A DNA stretch of 64,000 bases from Ustilago trichophora (GCA_900323505.1 OOIN01000022.1:248001-312000); one strand, 5' to 3'; positions 50,741-61,400 are shown, numbered from the stretch's first letter. The notes: generated by a model not told the origin, from the letters alone. Made by a program: numbers and translations.

Positions 50741-53008
50741 ATGGACGCCTGGTCCAGCCCTTGGAATGACGACGATGCTCAGCAAACACCGTCACTATCA
50801 AAGCAGGAAGATGGCTTTCCCAGCGCAGTAGAAAAGATGACGGCGGCGCCTTTCGCTCCTCTCAGCTCGTTCGACACATCCGACCCATGGTCTACTAATG
50901 TTGCCGCTTCCGAGCCAGTGCCCGCCTCCTTGCCGATCAAGAGATTCGACAAAGACGAAGTCCAAGAGACTGATGACGATGGTCTTGCTACCTCAACCTT
51001 CCCTAGCCACTCCCCACCATCTGCAGCGTGGGGCGCTTTCTCGAGCAGCAAAAGCGATGAAGCACAGCCTGTTCCCACAGCATCACCGCAAGCGACAAGC
51101 CAACAGCTTCATTCCGAATCTCATGCGACTCCTACTCGGCAGCAATCCCTCTCATCTTACGATCCATGGGCCGTCAATTCTTCCTCGACCTGGGGCGCAG
51201 AGCAGCCGAGCCCTTCTTCGGCTCTGCCATCTGTAGAGCCCGAAGCTCATTCTTCTGGATGGGGTGCTGTCGATTCCACTTTCACTCCCACGCACGAGCT
51301 AGAACATCGTTTCTCCTCTACACACATCGATGACGCAACCTTGCACACGAATCCCTATGCCACAGAGAATGTAGAAGCTACAGCCGGCTCTAACGACAAA
51401 GAGGACGAAGCAGGAACCAATCTCGATGTGTGGGCCGCAGAAGCTTCGTCCAGAGAAGAAAAGGCACGCCAGCTTGATCGAGAGGAGATTGACAAGCTCA
51501 AGGTCGACGCACGCAAGCTTATCTCCAGCATCAACACGGAGCAAGAGACCCAAGCGAGCTTTGCAGATCCAAGTCTCAGCGAAGCAGGATGGACTGACCT
51601 CTTCGGCAGTCGAGGCACACAACGGGAAAATTTGCATCATCTGCAGACACCTCCCTCGGCCCTTATGTCCTCTAGCGGCGTTCTACGCTCGGATGTGATG
51701 CAGGCCAGCCCAGTGACTCTCAATCAGGTTCGCAGCTCGATCGTCAAGACAGAGAACCGCGGCGTCAAACTAGTGTCTGCCGACAACAATGCAATCTGGC
51801 AAAGAGGCTCGAGACCCATAACTAAGGCCGATTGGCTGCCAGATAGTACGCTGGGGGATGTTGATGGTCCTTCCATCGGCAAGCAGAGCGTCGGGGCACT
51901 TGCAACCTCATCCAGCACTACTTCTGGTCCGGGTTGGATGCAGACTTCGAGCAACGATGCACGTTCCACTTCAGGCCCCAGTTTCCTCGCATCTTTCTTC
52001 AAGAATCGTCAGGCGAGTGCGGCAACTGCCGCTGGAACGACCGATACCGCCTCAAATCCGACTGTCTCACAAGGAAATGGTGGAAGAAACTCTTTTTCAT
52101 CGGTAGAGGCTTCGCCAGTGATGACGACGAATGCACAATTCGAGCCGTATCAGGATACCGCAGAAAGCAGGTACAGCGATGATCCTACAGGGCCCGATCT
52201 CATGTCGCTCGATACGGCCGTTACGCCTGCTGCTGCAGCAAGCACGAGGGCAACGCCAGCACCCACTGCCTCGGCGCAGGGCCCAGGCTTGTTAAGCAGG
52301 TGGAGAAACAGCGGTCTGTTCAAGTCATCAGCAAAGAAGCAGAACCCGAGCTGGGCTTCAGCTTCTCTTAGAGGGGACGACTTGGACTGGCTCGACGAGC
52401 AGGAGAGCACGGACAGCAAGACAGGTCCATATCATTACGACGATGGAGATGACTCGTTGGACAGCTTCCATCACCGCAATCCGCTACCTCCTCCGCCACC
52501 TCGGCGCACAGAGACCCCGACGACATCGTCAGCCTTGGATCCTTTCGACAATCTGTTCGGTCCTGCGGTGCAGACCAGTCTCAATTCAGGCGCAAGTCCT
52601 ACAGCGACGTCTTCGGCGCGATCCAGCTTGTCTGCACCGCGCATGAGCGGCGAAGGTGGCATGATGACCATCAACACCAATCTTGGAAGAACGAGCAGCA
52701 TAGCCAGGAAAAGTGCAGCATCACCTCTGCAGCCGCCACCTCAGGCTCAGAACAAGAGGATGTCAATAGCTCCGCCACCACGCGCAAACGCCGCTTCGCC
52801 AAGGATTGCAAGTCCAGGCCCTGGATTCGAGCAGCAGCCGTCATCAGATCCGTTCGCTGACTTTTTGTCGGATGCGCCTTCGCAGCAAAGTTCCAGTGCA
52901 ACTATTGCCAAATTGCCTCCGCCGATACAAACGGTCAAGGCACCAGCAAGGGGCAGTGGTGGAGGCGGCTTGACAGCTGACGATTTGCTTTTCTTCGACA
53001 GCCTCTGA
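50741..53008 (+). CDS. Disordered protein rich in endocytic-type short motifs
   Basis: Single exon, 755 residues from ATG 50741 (MDAWSSPWNDDD). Mostly Ser/Thr/Pro-rich with one charged helical block near 245-285 (DVWAAEASSREEKARQLDREEIDKLKVDARKLI). Scattered along it are Trp- and Phe-based short motifs: SPWND, DPWST, AAWGAF, YDPWAV, TWGAE, GWGAV, GWTDLFG, DPFDNLFG, DPFADFL and the C-terminal ADDLLFFDSL. DPW, DPF and NPF-type peptides and DLL-like boxes bind AP-2/GGA appendages and clathrin in known adaptors. A proline run (PPPPPPRRTE) could bind SH3 domains. I do not know a named orthologue; a role in clathrin-mediated transport is an inference from motifs alone. Confidence 0.7.
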   Translation: MDAWSSPWNDDDAQQTPSLSKQEDGFPSAVEKMTAAPFAPLSSFDTSDPWSTNVAASEPVPASLPIKRFDKDEVQETDDDGLATSTFPSHSPPSAAWGAFSSSKSDEAQPVPTASPQATSQQLHSESHATPTRQQSLSSYDPWAVNSSSTWGAEQPSPSSALPSVEPEAHSSGWGAVDSTFTPTHELEHRFSSTHIDDATLHTNPYATENVEATAGSNDKEDEAGTNLDVWAAEASSREEKARQLDREEIDKLKVDARKLISSINTEQETQASFADPSLSEAGWTDLFGSRGTQRENLHHLQTPPSALMSSSGVLRSDVMQASPVTLNQVRSSIVKTENRGVKLVSADNNAIWQRGSRPITKADWLPDSTLGDVDGPSIGKQSVGALATSSSTTSGPGWMQTSSNDARSTSGPSFLASFFKNRQASAATAAGTTDTASNPTVSQGNGGRNSFSSVEASPVMTTNAQFEPYQDTAESRYSDDPTGPDLMSLDTAVTPAAAASTRATPAPTASAQGPGLLSRWRNSGLFKSSAKKQNPSWASASLRGDDLDWLDEQESTDSKTGPYHYDDGDDSLDSFHHRNPLPPPPPRRTETPTTSSALDPFDNLFGPAVQTSLNSGASPTATSSARSSLSAPRMSGEGGMMTINTNLGRTSSIARKSAASPLQPPPQAQNKRMSIAPPPRANAASPRIASPGPGFEQQPSSDPFADFLSDAPSQQSSSATIAKLPPPIQTVKAPARGSGGGGLTADDLLFFDSL

Positions 53009-53159
53009 CAACTTGTACCGGATCGGCAAAGATAGCAGAGCAATGTAATCGAACATCTTGGTGCGCAAATATCGTGTGCACGCTGTGAATACCGCCTCTT
53101 TAAAGTATACTTGTATGTTGAATTGCGAAACGAGCCTGAGAAGTACAATGCTGGTGGTA

Positions 53160-53550
53160 TCATTTGGATCCTTTGGTCTCTTTGAAGAGGACGTGCTTTC
53201 GTACTGCAAAGAAGAAAGGGTGGAGAAATTGACGACGAATGCTTATTTTGAGTGAGTGGGTCGATGCGTCGTGAGTGGTGATGATTCTGCGTGTCGAGAC
53301 TGGGTGTGGCTTACCTTTGGGGTCGTACTTCATCATACTCAGCCTTTCGGCCACTCTTGTTCGACGGGTGGTGTACATGAAACCGGTGCCCGCTGTCGAC
53401 ACCAGGCGGGCGATCACGACACTATTGCAAAAGGAAAAGAGAGTACCGTCAATGTACGTCAGAACTTCGGTCTCCTCTCTGGATATCTGTAGCATGAACT
53501 GTCAGAGAGTATGGAGTGTGTTCTCACCGAGCTTTAGACTTGGCCGCCAT
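53160..53550 (-). CDS. MRPL39: Mitochondrial ribosomal protein bL33m
   Basis: Three exons on the minus strand: 53550-53528 (23 nt), 53421-53315 and 53203-53160, with introns of 106 and 111 nt; the product has 57 residues. Both junctions split codons (CG|T, G|TA) and keep frame. The sequence starts MAAKSKAR, continues VVIARLVSTAGTGFMYTTRR, then LSMMKYDPKVRKHVLFKETKGSK. This is the classic L33 pattern (KxxARxxxxxLxSTAGTG...YDPxVRxHVLFKE). It is a large-subunit protein of the mitochondrial ribosome. It is easily missed because no exon gives an ORF of obvious length. Convergent with the DPW-motif gene 151 bp away. Confidence 0.9.
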
Positions 53551-54400
53551 TGTGTCGGGTGATGTGAAAAGGACGGAGGGAGGACAATGGTAAGTTAGGA
53601 AAGATGAGAAGATAGCCAATTTCGAGTCAAACCGACTTTTCCCTGCAGAACTCCCAGCTAGCTTCCGAATTCCGAAAATTGTGATCACCGATTTGATCAC
53701 CGATTGGGCATGTACGTGTAGCAGCAGGGCCATGTGTGATGACGGAAGGCGCATGGTCCAGATTTTGATTTCCGAAAATCGACTCAAATCGAGCGGAGGC
53801 GCCAGTCATACCTCAGCGATCCAATCAGACAATGGGCTCACCATCACATCACAACCGAGATGCAAATCCAAGCCCCGCCCCGCACATTCCAGAGTGTCGC
53901 TGCAACACTGTGTTACAGTACTGTACAGTTGCACTGTACAGCACCACGACTTGTGTACAGTGCGACTGCGAAGAACGGTAAGCGAGAGTGAAATGGTGAC
54001 TGATGATTCTCAAGGGTACTGTAGTGTGGAGGCCCACGCGCATTTGGCTATCGATTTCGGATCGTCGCGAAGATCACAGCGACTGGCGAGTGTCACTTTT
54101 GCAAGAAGCGAGATGTGCTCATCTGCATCGCAACAACCCTTCGCACGACCCTGTCCTACAGCTCACAGCTCCTTGCTCCTTGCTCCTCGTGCCCCTCCTC
54201 ACTGCCTCTTCTTCTTCTTCTAGTCCTGGCTACCTTGATCGTCAACCTTGTGTTTGACCTTCCTTCTCCTTCTCATCTTACCACTCCCCGCTACCTACTT
54301 TACCATCGCCCCTCGTCCTCGATCGCTGTCCCGGTTAGCCTTGACGTCGGCCCTCGATACACGCTTTCTGAGTTCAGCATCTTGGTGCTCACGCTCCATC
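53551..54400. other. Divergent region between bL33m and GDB1
   Basis: 850 bp. Carries TACAGTACTGTACAG at 53914-53928, continuing as TTGCACTGTACAG to 53941, with a further TGTACAGTGC near 53954-53963 and GTACTGTAG near 54016. Also a CTCCTTGCTCCT repeat near 54170-54190 and pyrimidine-rich leader. No gene recognised; the GDB1 frame is open 5' to 54248 without an ATG. Confidence 0.55.
53914..53963. promoter_or_regulatory. Cluster of ACTGTACAGT-type half-sites
   Basis: Within 50 bp there are TACAGTACTGTACAG, GCACTGTACAG and TGTACAGTGC, i.e. three copies of a palindromic ACTGTACAGT-like unit, in the divergent bL33m/GDB1 promoter. The recurrence elsewhere in the window is described under findings. 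Function inferred. Confidence 0.4.
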
Positions 54401-57400
54401 ATGTCGCCTGCAAAGGTCACAACCAATGGGCACGGCCATCAAGGTCGTGTCGAGCCCGTCAAGGTGTTCGAGCTCGTGCTTGAGCAGGATGGCAGTCCAA
54501 ACGAGCAGAGATCCTACATCAGGCTGCCTGCCCCCGTCCAGCCCTACGTGCTACGATTCTCGATCGAAGCAGGCTCCAACGCTTCCAAGGATGCCCACCT
54601 CTGGACAAACTATTCCAACAAGCGAGACTCGTTCCAGCGTGCTGGCTTCGAAAAAACGCCCTTCTCCTCTTCCGCATCCTCTGCCAACCAAGTCGACCTC
54701 CTCATCAAGTCGGCCGGTGTCTTCGAATTCTACGTTGAATACACTTCTGATGACAACGATCAAGATACTGGTGACCTCTTCGAGCGCAAGCAGCAGGCAC
54801 CCACGCGCAAGAAGGGAAAGAGCGGCTACTTTAACGTCGATCCCATCCTCCAAGTGGCCGTGCGCAAACCCATCCTCAGCGAAGCGGGTAAGCCCCTCTC
54901 TTCCAAGGAGGGCGGAGGAGCCGTCACAACAAAGAACGATTTTCTCGCACTCGACGCTATTGTTCTTCAGACTCTCATCTCAAAATGGGCTGGTCCGCTG
55001 TCCGAATGGGGAGTCCACCTCGACTCGGCTCGCGACGCTGGTTACAACATGATCCACTTCCCTCCACTCAATGTGCGTGGCGCCAGTAACAGCCCTTATT
55101 CCATTGGCGACCAGCACGACTTTTCGCACGATCTCTTCCCCAAGCAGACACAAGGCCCAAAGCAAAAGGCAGAGCGTGTCAAGCAGCTCAAGGCAGTCCT
55201 CCAAGACATGAAATCCAAGCACGGTCTGCTCAGCATGAGCGACGTTGTCTGGAACCACACCGCCCACAACAGCGAGTGGCTCAACGAGCACCCCGATGCC
55301 GCCTACAGCCCTGCCAATTCCCCGCATCTCCAGCCCGCGGACGAACTTGAGAAGGCTCTCTTCGAGCTCAATGCTAAATTGGACGAGTATGGAATCCCAG
55401 ACGAGCTCAAGTCCGATGCCGACGTAGCTAAACTCATCGACGCAGTCAAGCAGCACGCTCTCGCCCCGCTCAACCTGTGGCAGTACTACGTCATTGATGT
55501 CAAGGCTGCCAAAGACAGCTTCCGCTCTGCTTTCTCGTCCAGCAAGGCTGAGTCCAGCTCCAAAGCAGCTACTCAGCTCACTGACACCGTCCTCAAAGAT
55601 GCCGCCTCCAAGATTCGCTCGTCCGCCGTACAGAACGACATGAAGCTGGCTGGCCGATTTGCGACTACCATTGATGCGAACAAGGCCGTTCAGATCATCA
55701 AGTCCGAATACGGTTTCAGCGACGTCGAGCAATCCGTCGACTTTTTCGCCAAAGTCGCCGATGAAGTCAATGCGTCCTTCTACGCGACCTATGATGACGA
55801 CGTCAAGGCAATTCTCAGCAACCTCGAAGGCCGTCTTAAGTTCACCCGTCTTGACTCTAATGGTCCGCAGCTCGGTAAGATCTCAAAGGAGAGTCCTTTC
55901 TTTGAGCCTTACTTCACCCGACTCGATCCCAAGCACCCCAGTGCGGCTGGCCGCGATCCCAAGGAGCTGTCCTTGGCCAACAATGGCTGGATCTGGGCAG
56001 CCAACCCGCTCGAAGACTTTGCTTCCAGCAAGTCACGTGTCTACCTCAGGCGAGAGCTCATCGTCTGGGGAGACTGTGTCAAGCTCAGGTATGGCTCTGG
56101 TCCGCAAGACTCGCCGTACCTCTGGAAACACATGGAGGAATACACCAAACTTTTGGCCTCGAACTTTGACGCCTTCCGGATCGACAACTGCCACTCGACG
56201 CCCATTCATGTCGGAGAGCACTTCCTCGACATTGCCAGGCAGGTCAACCGCAACCTGTACGTCTGCGCAGAGCTGTTCACCGGCAGCGCAGAGATGGACG
56301 TTCACTTTGTCAGCCGTCTTGGTATCAACTCTCTCATCCGTGAGATGGAGAATGGCCACGATCCCAAGGAAGAGAGCCGATTGCTCTACCGCTTCGGTGT
56401 CAACAAGCCTATCGGCTCCATGGACGGTGCTTGCCTGACAACCGCTGCCAAGATCACTCTCCCTGAGGCGAGCCTCAAGGATGCCGACTGCCTTGTCGAG
56501 CAGCTGAGCGGTTCCAGCCCTCATGCACTCTTCATGGACGTCACTCACGACAATGAAACCCCCACCATGAAGCGCACCACCGAGGATGCCATCACCATGG
56601 GAGCTCTCGTTGCCTTTTCCTGGTCCGCCATCGGCAGCACCAAGGGCTTCGACGATCTCTACCCCAAGACACTCGATGTTGTCCAAGAGAGTCGACTGTA
56701 TCGCCCTATCCGCAATCCCGAGGAAAGCGGTATCGGTGCCATCAAGCGCGTGGTCAACCATCTGCACGTCGAGATGGTGCGCAATGGCTACTCTGAGGGA
56801 CACGTCCACCAGGAGAACGACTATCTTCTCATGCACCGCGTTCATCCACAGACGCACCGCGGCTTTGTGTGTCTCGCGCACACGGCCTTCAACAAGGGCT
56901 CCAAGGACCGCGGCCAGGCTGGTCCTTTCAAACTTGACCGTACCAAGGTGACGTATATTCTCGGCAGATCGCTCGAAGTCATCAGCACAGATGCCCCCAA
57001 GGACTCCAAGTATCTCGATGGACTGCCTTCCAAGCTCGTCGATCTTGCTGAGCCTGAAGTCCGTACCACCGAGGAAGGCGGTCGCCTGCGCCACTCCGAG
57101 ATTGTGGTGCCCGACTTTTTTCCCCCTGGAAGCGTGATGCTCTTTGCCACCGAGATGGACAACATCGACCGCGACATCGACTCGCAATGCCTGTCAGGTG
57201 CAGACGAAGCGATGAAGGAGCTCGATCTCGTTGATCTCAATGCCGTTCTCTACCGTGCCGATGGCGAGGAGAAAGACGTGACTGAGGGTAATGACGGTGT
57301 CTACACTATTCCGGACTGCCAGCCGCTCGTCTACTGCGGTCTCGAAGGCTGGATGTCTGTCCTCCGTCCCATCATCCAGTCCAACGACCTCGGTCACCCT

Positions 57401-59116
57401 CTGTGTGGCCATCTGCGAGACGGTACATGGGCGCTCGACTATGTGCACAAGAGGCTTGTCAAGCAGACCAACGTCCTGCCGCGACTGGCTGCGCCCGCGC
57501 AATGGCTTTCTGACCGCTTCGATCTGATCAAGAACACGGCACCCAACTTCATGCGTCCCAAGTACTTTGCCTTGGTCATCAAGGCAGCCTACGATGCTGC
57601 CGTTCGCAAGGCGCTCTCCCGCATGTCGCCCATCATCAAGGATGGCCACGACTTTATCAAGGCGCTTGCTCTCTGCTCCGTGCAGATGAATGGCCTGGTC
57701 AAGTCAGCCTCGCTCTGGCCCGACAAGCAGGTTGCCTCGATGGCTGCTGGTCTTCCCTTCTTTGCCGCTGGGTGGGCCAGACTGTGGGGTCGAGATGTTT
57801 TCATCTCGCTGCGCGGCCTTTACCTCGTCACTGGAATGTATGACCATGCCCGCGAGCACATCTTGGCCTTTGGCTCGACGCTCAAGCACGGCATGATTCC
57901 CAACTTGCTCGATTCTGGCAAGACGCCTCGATACAACTGCCGAGACGGACCGTGGTTCTTTGCACAAAACGTGCAGGACTACACCAAGATGGTGCCACAG
58001 GGTGAAGCGATCCTGAGCGAGAAGGTCGCCCGCCGCTTCCCACTCGATGATGAGTGGGTTCCCTGGGATGACCCCAAGGCCTTTGCCCACAAGAGCACCG
58101 TTGCCGAGCTCATTCAGGAGATTCTTCAGCGCCACGCTTCCGGTATCCACTTCCGCGAGTACAACGCTGGCCCTGCCATCGACCAGGACATGCATCCCGA
58201 GGGCTTCAACATCGATGTCGACGTCGACTGGGAGACGGGCATCATCTTTGGCGGTAACGAGCACAACTGCGGAACGTGGCAGGACAAGAATGGCTCTTCC
58301 GCCAAAGCTGGCAACAAGGGTGTGCCCGGTTCGCCGCGAAACGGTGCTGCGATCGAGATTACCGCCTTGCTCAAGAGCACGTTGACATGGATTGTCGGTC
58401 TTCAGAAGAAAGGTGTCTGGAAGGAGGGCAAGGGTGTCGAAGCCACGATCAAGGGCAAAAAGACGCTCGTCACTTACGAGCAGTGGGCCGATCTCTTGCA
58501 GAAATCGTTTGAGCGTGCCTACTACATTCCCCTCGATGCTAGCGAGGATGGCTCGTACGATGTGGATGCCAAGCTGGTCAATCAACGTGGAATTTACAAG
58601 GATGTATACGGCTCGTCAAGGGGACGCGAGTGGGCCGACTACCAATTCCGTTCCAACTTCCCTATCGCCATGTGCGTTGCACCGGAGCTGTTCAAACCTG
58701 AGCACGCCTGCAATGCACTGAACAAGGCTCGTGAGATCCTTGTCGGACCTTTGGGAATGAAGACGCTGGACCCTTCCGATTGGAACTATCGCCCCAACTA
58801 CGACCAGAGAGAGACAGACGACGCTTCGACCTCGTGTGGCTGGAACTACCATAATGGTCCCGAATGGCTCTGGTTGCGCGGATACTATCTGCGTGCTGTA
58901 GCCATCTTTGGTGCAAAGACAGGTGTCGACCGCTCCATTTTGAACCATCGCATCAATACTATGATGCTCGAACATCGAAAACACATTCGTACTTCACCTT
59001 GGGCAGGTCTACCGGAGCTGACCAATGCCGATGGTGCCCACTGCCCCGACTCGTGCGCTACTCAGGCATGGAGTGCAGCGGCGCTTCTCGATGCGCTTGA
59101 GGAGATGGCCAAGTAG
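54401..59116 (+). CDS. GDB1: Glycogen debranching enzyme
   Basis: Single exon, 1571 residues, close to the usual ~1530. ATG 54401 (MSPAKVTTNGHG) is the first in the frame; the upstream open stretch has no ATG. The N-terminal transferase (GH13-like) half shows WGVHLDSARDAGYNMIHFPPLN, SDVVWNHTAHNSEWL and FDAFRIDNCHSTP with the nucleophile Asp595. VCAELFTG has acid/base Glu624, and MDVTHDNETP follows. The C-terminal glucosidase (GH133) half has WGRDVFISLRGLYLVTGMYDHARE, GKTPRYNCRDGPWFF and FGGNEHNCGTWQDK. The enzyme moves maltosyl/maltotriosyl units and then removes the alpha-1,6-linked glucose during glycogen breakdown in the cytosol. All key blocks are present. Confidence 0.97.
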   Translation: MSPAKVTTNGHGHQGRVEPVKVFELVLEQDGSPNEQRSYIRLPAPVQPYVLRFSIEAGSNASKDAHLWTNYSNKRDSFQRAGFEKTPFSSSASSANQVDLLIKSAGVFEFYVEYTSDDNDQDTGDLFERKQQAPTRKKGKSGYFNVDPILQVAVRKPILSEAGKPLSSKEGGGAVTTKNDFLALDAIVLQTLISKWAGPLSEWGVHLDSARDAGYNMIHFPPLNVRGASNSPYSIGDQHDFSHDLFPKQTQGPKQKAERVKQLKAVLQDMKSKHGLLSMSDVVWNHTAHNSEWLNEHPDAAYSPANSPHLQPADELEKALFELNAKLDEYGIPDELKSDADVAKLIDAVKQHALAPLNLWQYYVIDVKAAKDSFRSAFSSSKAESSSKAATQLTDTVLKDAASKIRSSAVQNDMKLAGRFATTIDANKAVQIIKSEYGFSDVEQSVDFFAKVADEVNASFYATYDDDVKAILSNLEGRLKFTRLDSNGPQLGKISKESPFFEPYFTRLDPKHPSAAGRDPKELSLANNGWIWAANPLEDFASSKSRVYLRRELIVWGDCVKLRYGSGPQDSPYLWKHMEEYTKLLASNFDAFRIDNCHSTPIHVGEHFLDIARQVNRNLYVCAELFTGSAEMDVHFVSRLGINSLIREMENGHDPKEESRLLYRFGVNKPIGSMDGACLTTAAKITLPEASLKDADCLVEQLSGSSPHALFMDVTHDNETPTMKRTTEDAITMGALVAFSWSAIGSTKGFDDLYPKTLDVVQESRLYRPIRNPEESGIGAIKRVVNHLHVEMVRNGYSEGHVHQENDYLLMHRVHPQTHRGFVCLAHTAFNKGSKDRGQAGPFKLDRTKVTYILGRSLEVISTDAPKDSKYLDGLPSKLVDLAEPEVRTTEEGGRLRHSEIVVPDFFPPGSVMLFATEMDNIDRDIDSQCLSGADEAMKELDLVDLNAVLYRADGEEKDVTEGNDGVYTIPDCQPLVYCGLEGWMSVLRPIIQSNDLGHPLCGHLRDGTWALDYVHKRLVKQTNVLPRLAAPAQWLSDRFDLIKNTAPNFMRPKYFALVIKAAYDAAVRKALSRMSPIIKDGHDFIKALALCSVQMNGLVKSASLWPDKQVASMAAGLPFFAAGWARLWGRDVFISLRGLYLVTGMYDHAREHILAFGSTLKHGMIPNLLDSGKTPRYNCRDGPWFFAQNVQDYTKMVPQGEAILSEKVARRFPLDDEWVPWDDPKAFAHKSTVAELIQEILQRHASGIHFREYNAGPAIDQDMHPEGFNIDVDVDWETGIIFGGNEHNCGTWQDKNGSSAKAGNKGVPGSPRNGAAIEITALLKSTLTWIVGLQKKGVWKEGKGVEATIKGKKTLVTYEQWADLLQKSFERAYYIPLDASEDGSYDVDAKLVNQRGIYKDVYGSSRGREWADYQFRSNFPIAMCVAPELFKPEHACNALNKAREILVGPLGMKTLDPSDWNYRPNYDQRETDDASTSCGWNYHNGPEWLWLRGYYLRAVAIFGAKTGVDRSILNHRINTMMLEHRKHIRTSPWAGLPELTNADGAHCPDSCATQAWSAAALLDALEEMAK

Positions 59117-59447
59117 AGAGAAACAGAGAGTAGCAGTGAGAGAGAGAGACGTCTCGTGCCATCTTTAAATCACCCACTTTGTATAGATTTATGAATCTTA
59201 GGGACTCTTGTTCTTCTTCTTCTTCTCAATTTAACTTAAGGCTGATGCATACTAAAATTCGTTTGATGGTGCTTTGAGCTGAGGTTGTGTGATTGCGAGC
59301 AGTTGTGCATTTGTGTTGATGATTGACTTGCAAATGGGGGAATGTCAAGAAGAGACAAATGACGTGATGGCAAGCGGGAAGAATGTATGATAACGTTATG
59401 CCGAATGATGTGTGAAGGTGCGGGATTTTTCAAGTATACCTATAGGT
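59117..59447. other. Convergent 3' spacer
   Basis: 331 bp between the GDB1 and Yrb2-like stops. Includes a TTCTTC repeat near 59211-59225. No gene. Confidence 0.6.
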
Positions 59448-61073
59448 TTATGAAGAATCTTGTGCATTAAGAACAAAGTCTTCAAGAACGTCCATAAGTG
59501 TAGCTGCATTGTTTGGGTTGCTCAACTGACACATCCCCACCAAAAAGAGAAAAAAAGAACCCCCCGTCAGTCAATCAATCTCGACATATCCTCTCCCATC
59601 CAACCTTACCAACTCCAAAAAAAAAAAAAAAAAAAAACCAACATACCTTAATAGCATAATGAACAGGTTTAGCATCTTCAAAAGCAACGATCCGAACGAA
59701 TTTTTCCTCAAGTTCACACTTCATACCTTTAAAAAGCGAAACGTTGAGAATGACTCTCAAAACACCATCAGCTCTCATAACGAGACGAGCCGGACGTTTA
59801 TCCGACGACTTTTTGGCGACATTGACACGAAGAGTTCCCGTGCCTCTTTCTTTCCAAGATTGATCTTGAGCCATTGTGTAGAGTTTTGCGCGGATGCTAT
59901 GGATACTTTCTTCGTCTTCTTCGCCGGTTTTGGCTGTTATGCACCAAAACAAAAAACAAAAAAGTTGTAAAGTCAGTAAAGAGAGTGCAAAATAGTGCAA
60001 AAGATAATAAGGAAAGTGGACGACTTACTTTCGGCCTCAGGCGCCTCGAGCAGAGGCTTGGTTTTGGTTTCAGATGCAGCAGAGGCATCCTTGTCCTCGC
60101 TGAGAAGTTTTTGTTCAAAAGTAGCCTTGTCATCGGTGGATTGTGGCTTTTCGGATTCTTTTTCAACCGCAGCAGGAGAGTCTGATTTTGGCTTGGACAG
60201 TGGGCTGGCCCCGGCAAAAGCACCAAACCCGAAGGATGAGCCCTTGACAATTGGCTTGGAAGACACGGAAGAAGAGCTTGAGGCAGCACCGACGGAAGAA
60301 GCGGATCCGTTTTCAGCATGGTGGCCTCCAATGCTAGAGCCGAGGCTGCTGGGCTTGATACCTGATGCGACCAAAGGTGACGAGCTCTTGGCTGCAAAGG
60401 CTGAGAAGCCTCCCTTGCTGGCGCCGGCGGAGGATCCAGAAGAAGAGGGGACAGAGCTGAAGGGAGATGATTTGGAGCTGAACGAGGAGAATGTAGGCTG
60501 GGTGCGAGCAGGGACATCTTGGGCGGGTTTTTCTGCTGGTGTTTCGGCAGTGGACTGGTCAGCTGAAGTCGAGTCCTTGTTGATCTCGGATGCTGGTGCT
60601 GTTCCAGGGATGGTCTCTGATGCAGTGGTCTGCTTGGTCTCAGCGGCAGACGCATCAGATACAGCTGCTGAGGTGGTTTGCGAGGACTGAAGCTCCTTTG
60701 TGCTCAACTCGTCTACCTTTTTGCGAATCTGACCGACCTTTTCGGTCTCGGCTGCGTGATTATCTGCATCGTCGTCCTCCTCCTGCAACGAATCTTCGAC
60801 ACGGTTCTTTTTAGCTGGAATTGCTTCAGCAGCGCGAGAAGGTGTGAGTTGCGAGGGTTCGAGGCTTCCCTCACGCTCTCTCTTGCGACGGGAGGTGGAG
60901 TCCTCTGTGGGTTGGGCAGGAGTTTTAAAAACGACGGCTCTTGAGGTGGATGCGGGGGAGGCAGGCTGCGGCGAGGAAGATTGTTGGTGCGGAGACGAGG
61001 GTGGCTGAGGTTCGCGCGGCTGCTCAGCGTCTACCTTTGATGGTCGGATAGCGTCTGCTTTGGTGTCTGACAT
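59448..61073 (-). CDS. YRB2: Ran-binding protein, Yrb2/RanBP3-like
   Basis: Three exons on the minus strand: 61073-60029, 59933-59647 and 59525-59448; introns of 95 and 121 nt. Joins are A|CC and then phase 0, giving 469 residues. The first ~345 residues are disordered and Ser-rich, with FG-type elements (FSSFSSKSSPFSS, GFSAFAAKS, GSSFGFGAFAGA) and a basic KKNRVEDS that may be a nuclear signal. The second and third exons encode the Ran-binding domain: TGEEDEESIHSIRAKLYTM, WKERGTGTLRVN, RPARLVMRADGVLRVILNVSLF, FVRIVAFEDAKPVHYAIK. Yrb2/RanBP3 helps Crm1-dependent nuclear export. Intron 2 contains an almost uninterrupted 21-nt poly-T run (minus strand) near its 5' end. Nup50-like nucleoporins are an alternative. 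Confidence 0.88.
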
Positions 61074-61361
61074 GGCGGCGAGACTAAGAGCAAGAGCCTA
61101 GTGTACGGTAGCAGGGCTGGTTGTGGACCGCGTGCGGCAGATTAGAGATGATGAGACCAACGCAGCGAAGGGTATATGTGAGCAGCTTCTCTGACTCCCT
61201 TGAAAGTGTGCCTACACAGAGTCGTGTCTAATTTGGAGGAAAACGGATGGCGATGATGGGAAGCAAGGATAAGGGGAATAGAGATGTCAAAGAGATTGTG
61301 CAGAATGATGAGCAAAGTGAGAGCAGAGAAAGTGTACAGCAGAGTGAGTGTGTTGTTTGTG

Positions 61362-61365
<4 letters not shown>

Positions 61366-61395
<30 letters not shown>
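61366..61395. repeat. (TC)15 dinucleotide repeat
   Basis: Pure alternating TC run of 30 bp in the divergent YRB2/V-ATPase promoter region. Confidence 0.95.

Positions 61396-61400
<5 letters not shown>

Noticed and set aside
56033..57187. 384-codon antisense frame over GDB1
   Set aside because: Antisense shadow created by codon bias; no recognisable motifs.
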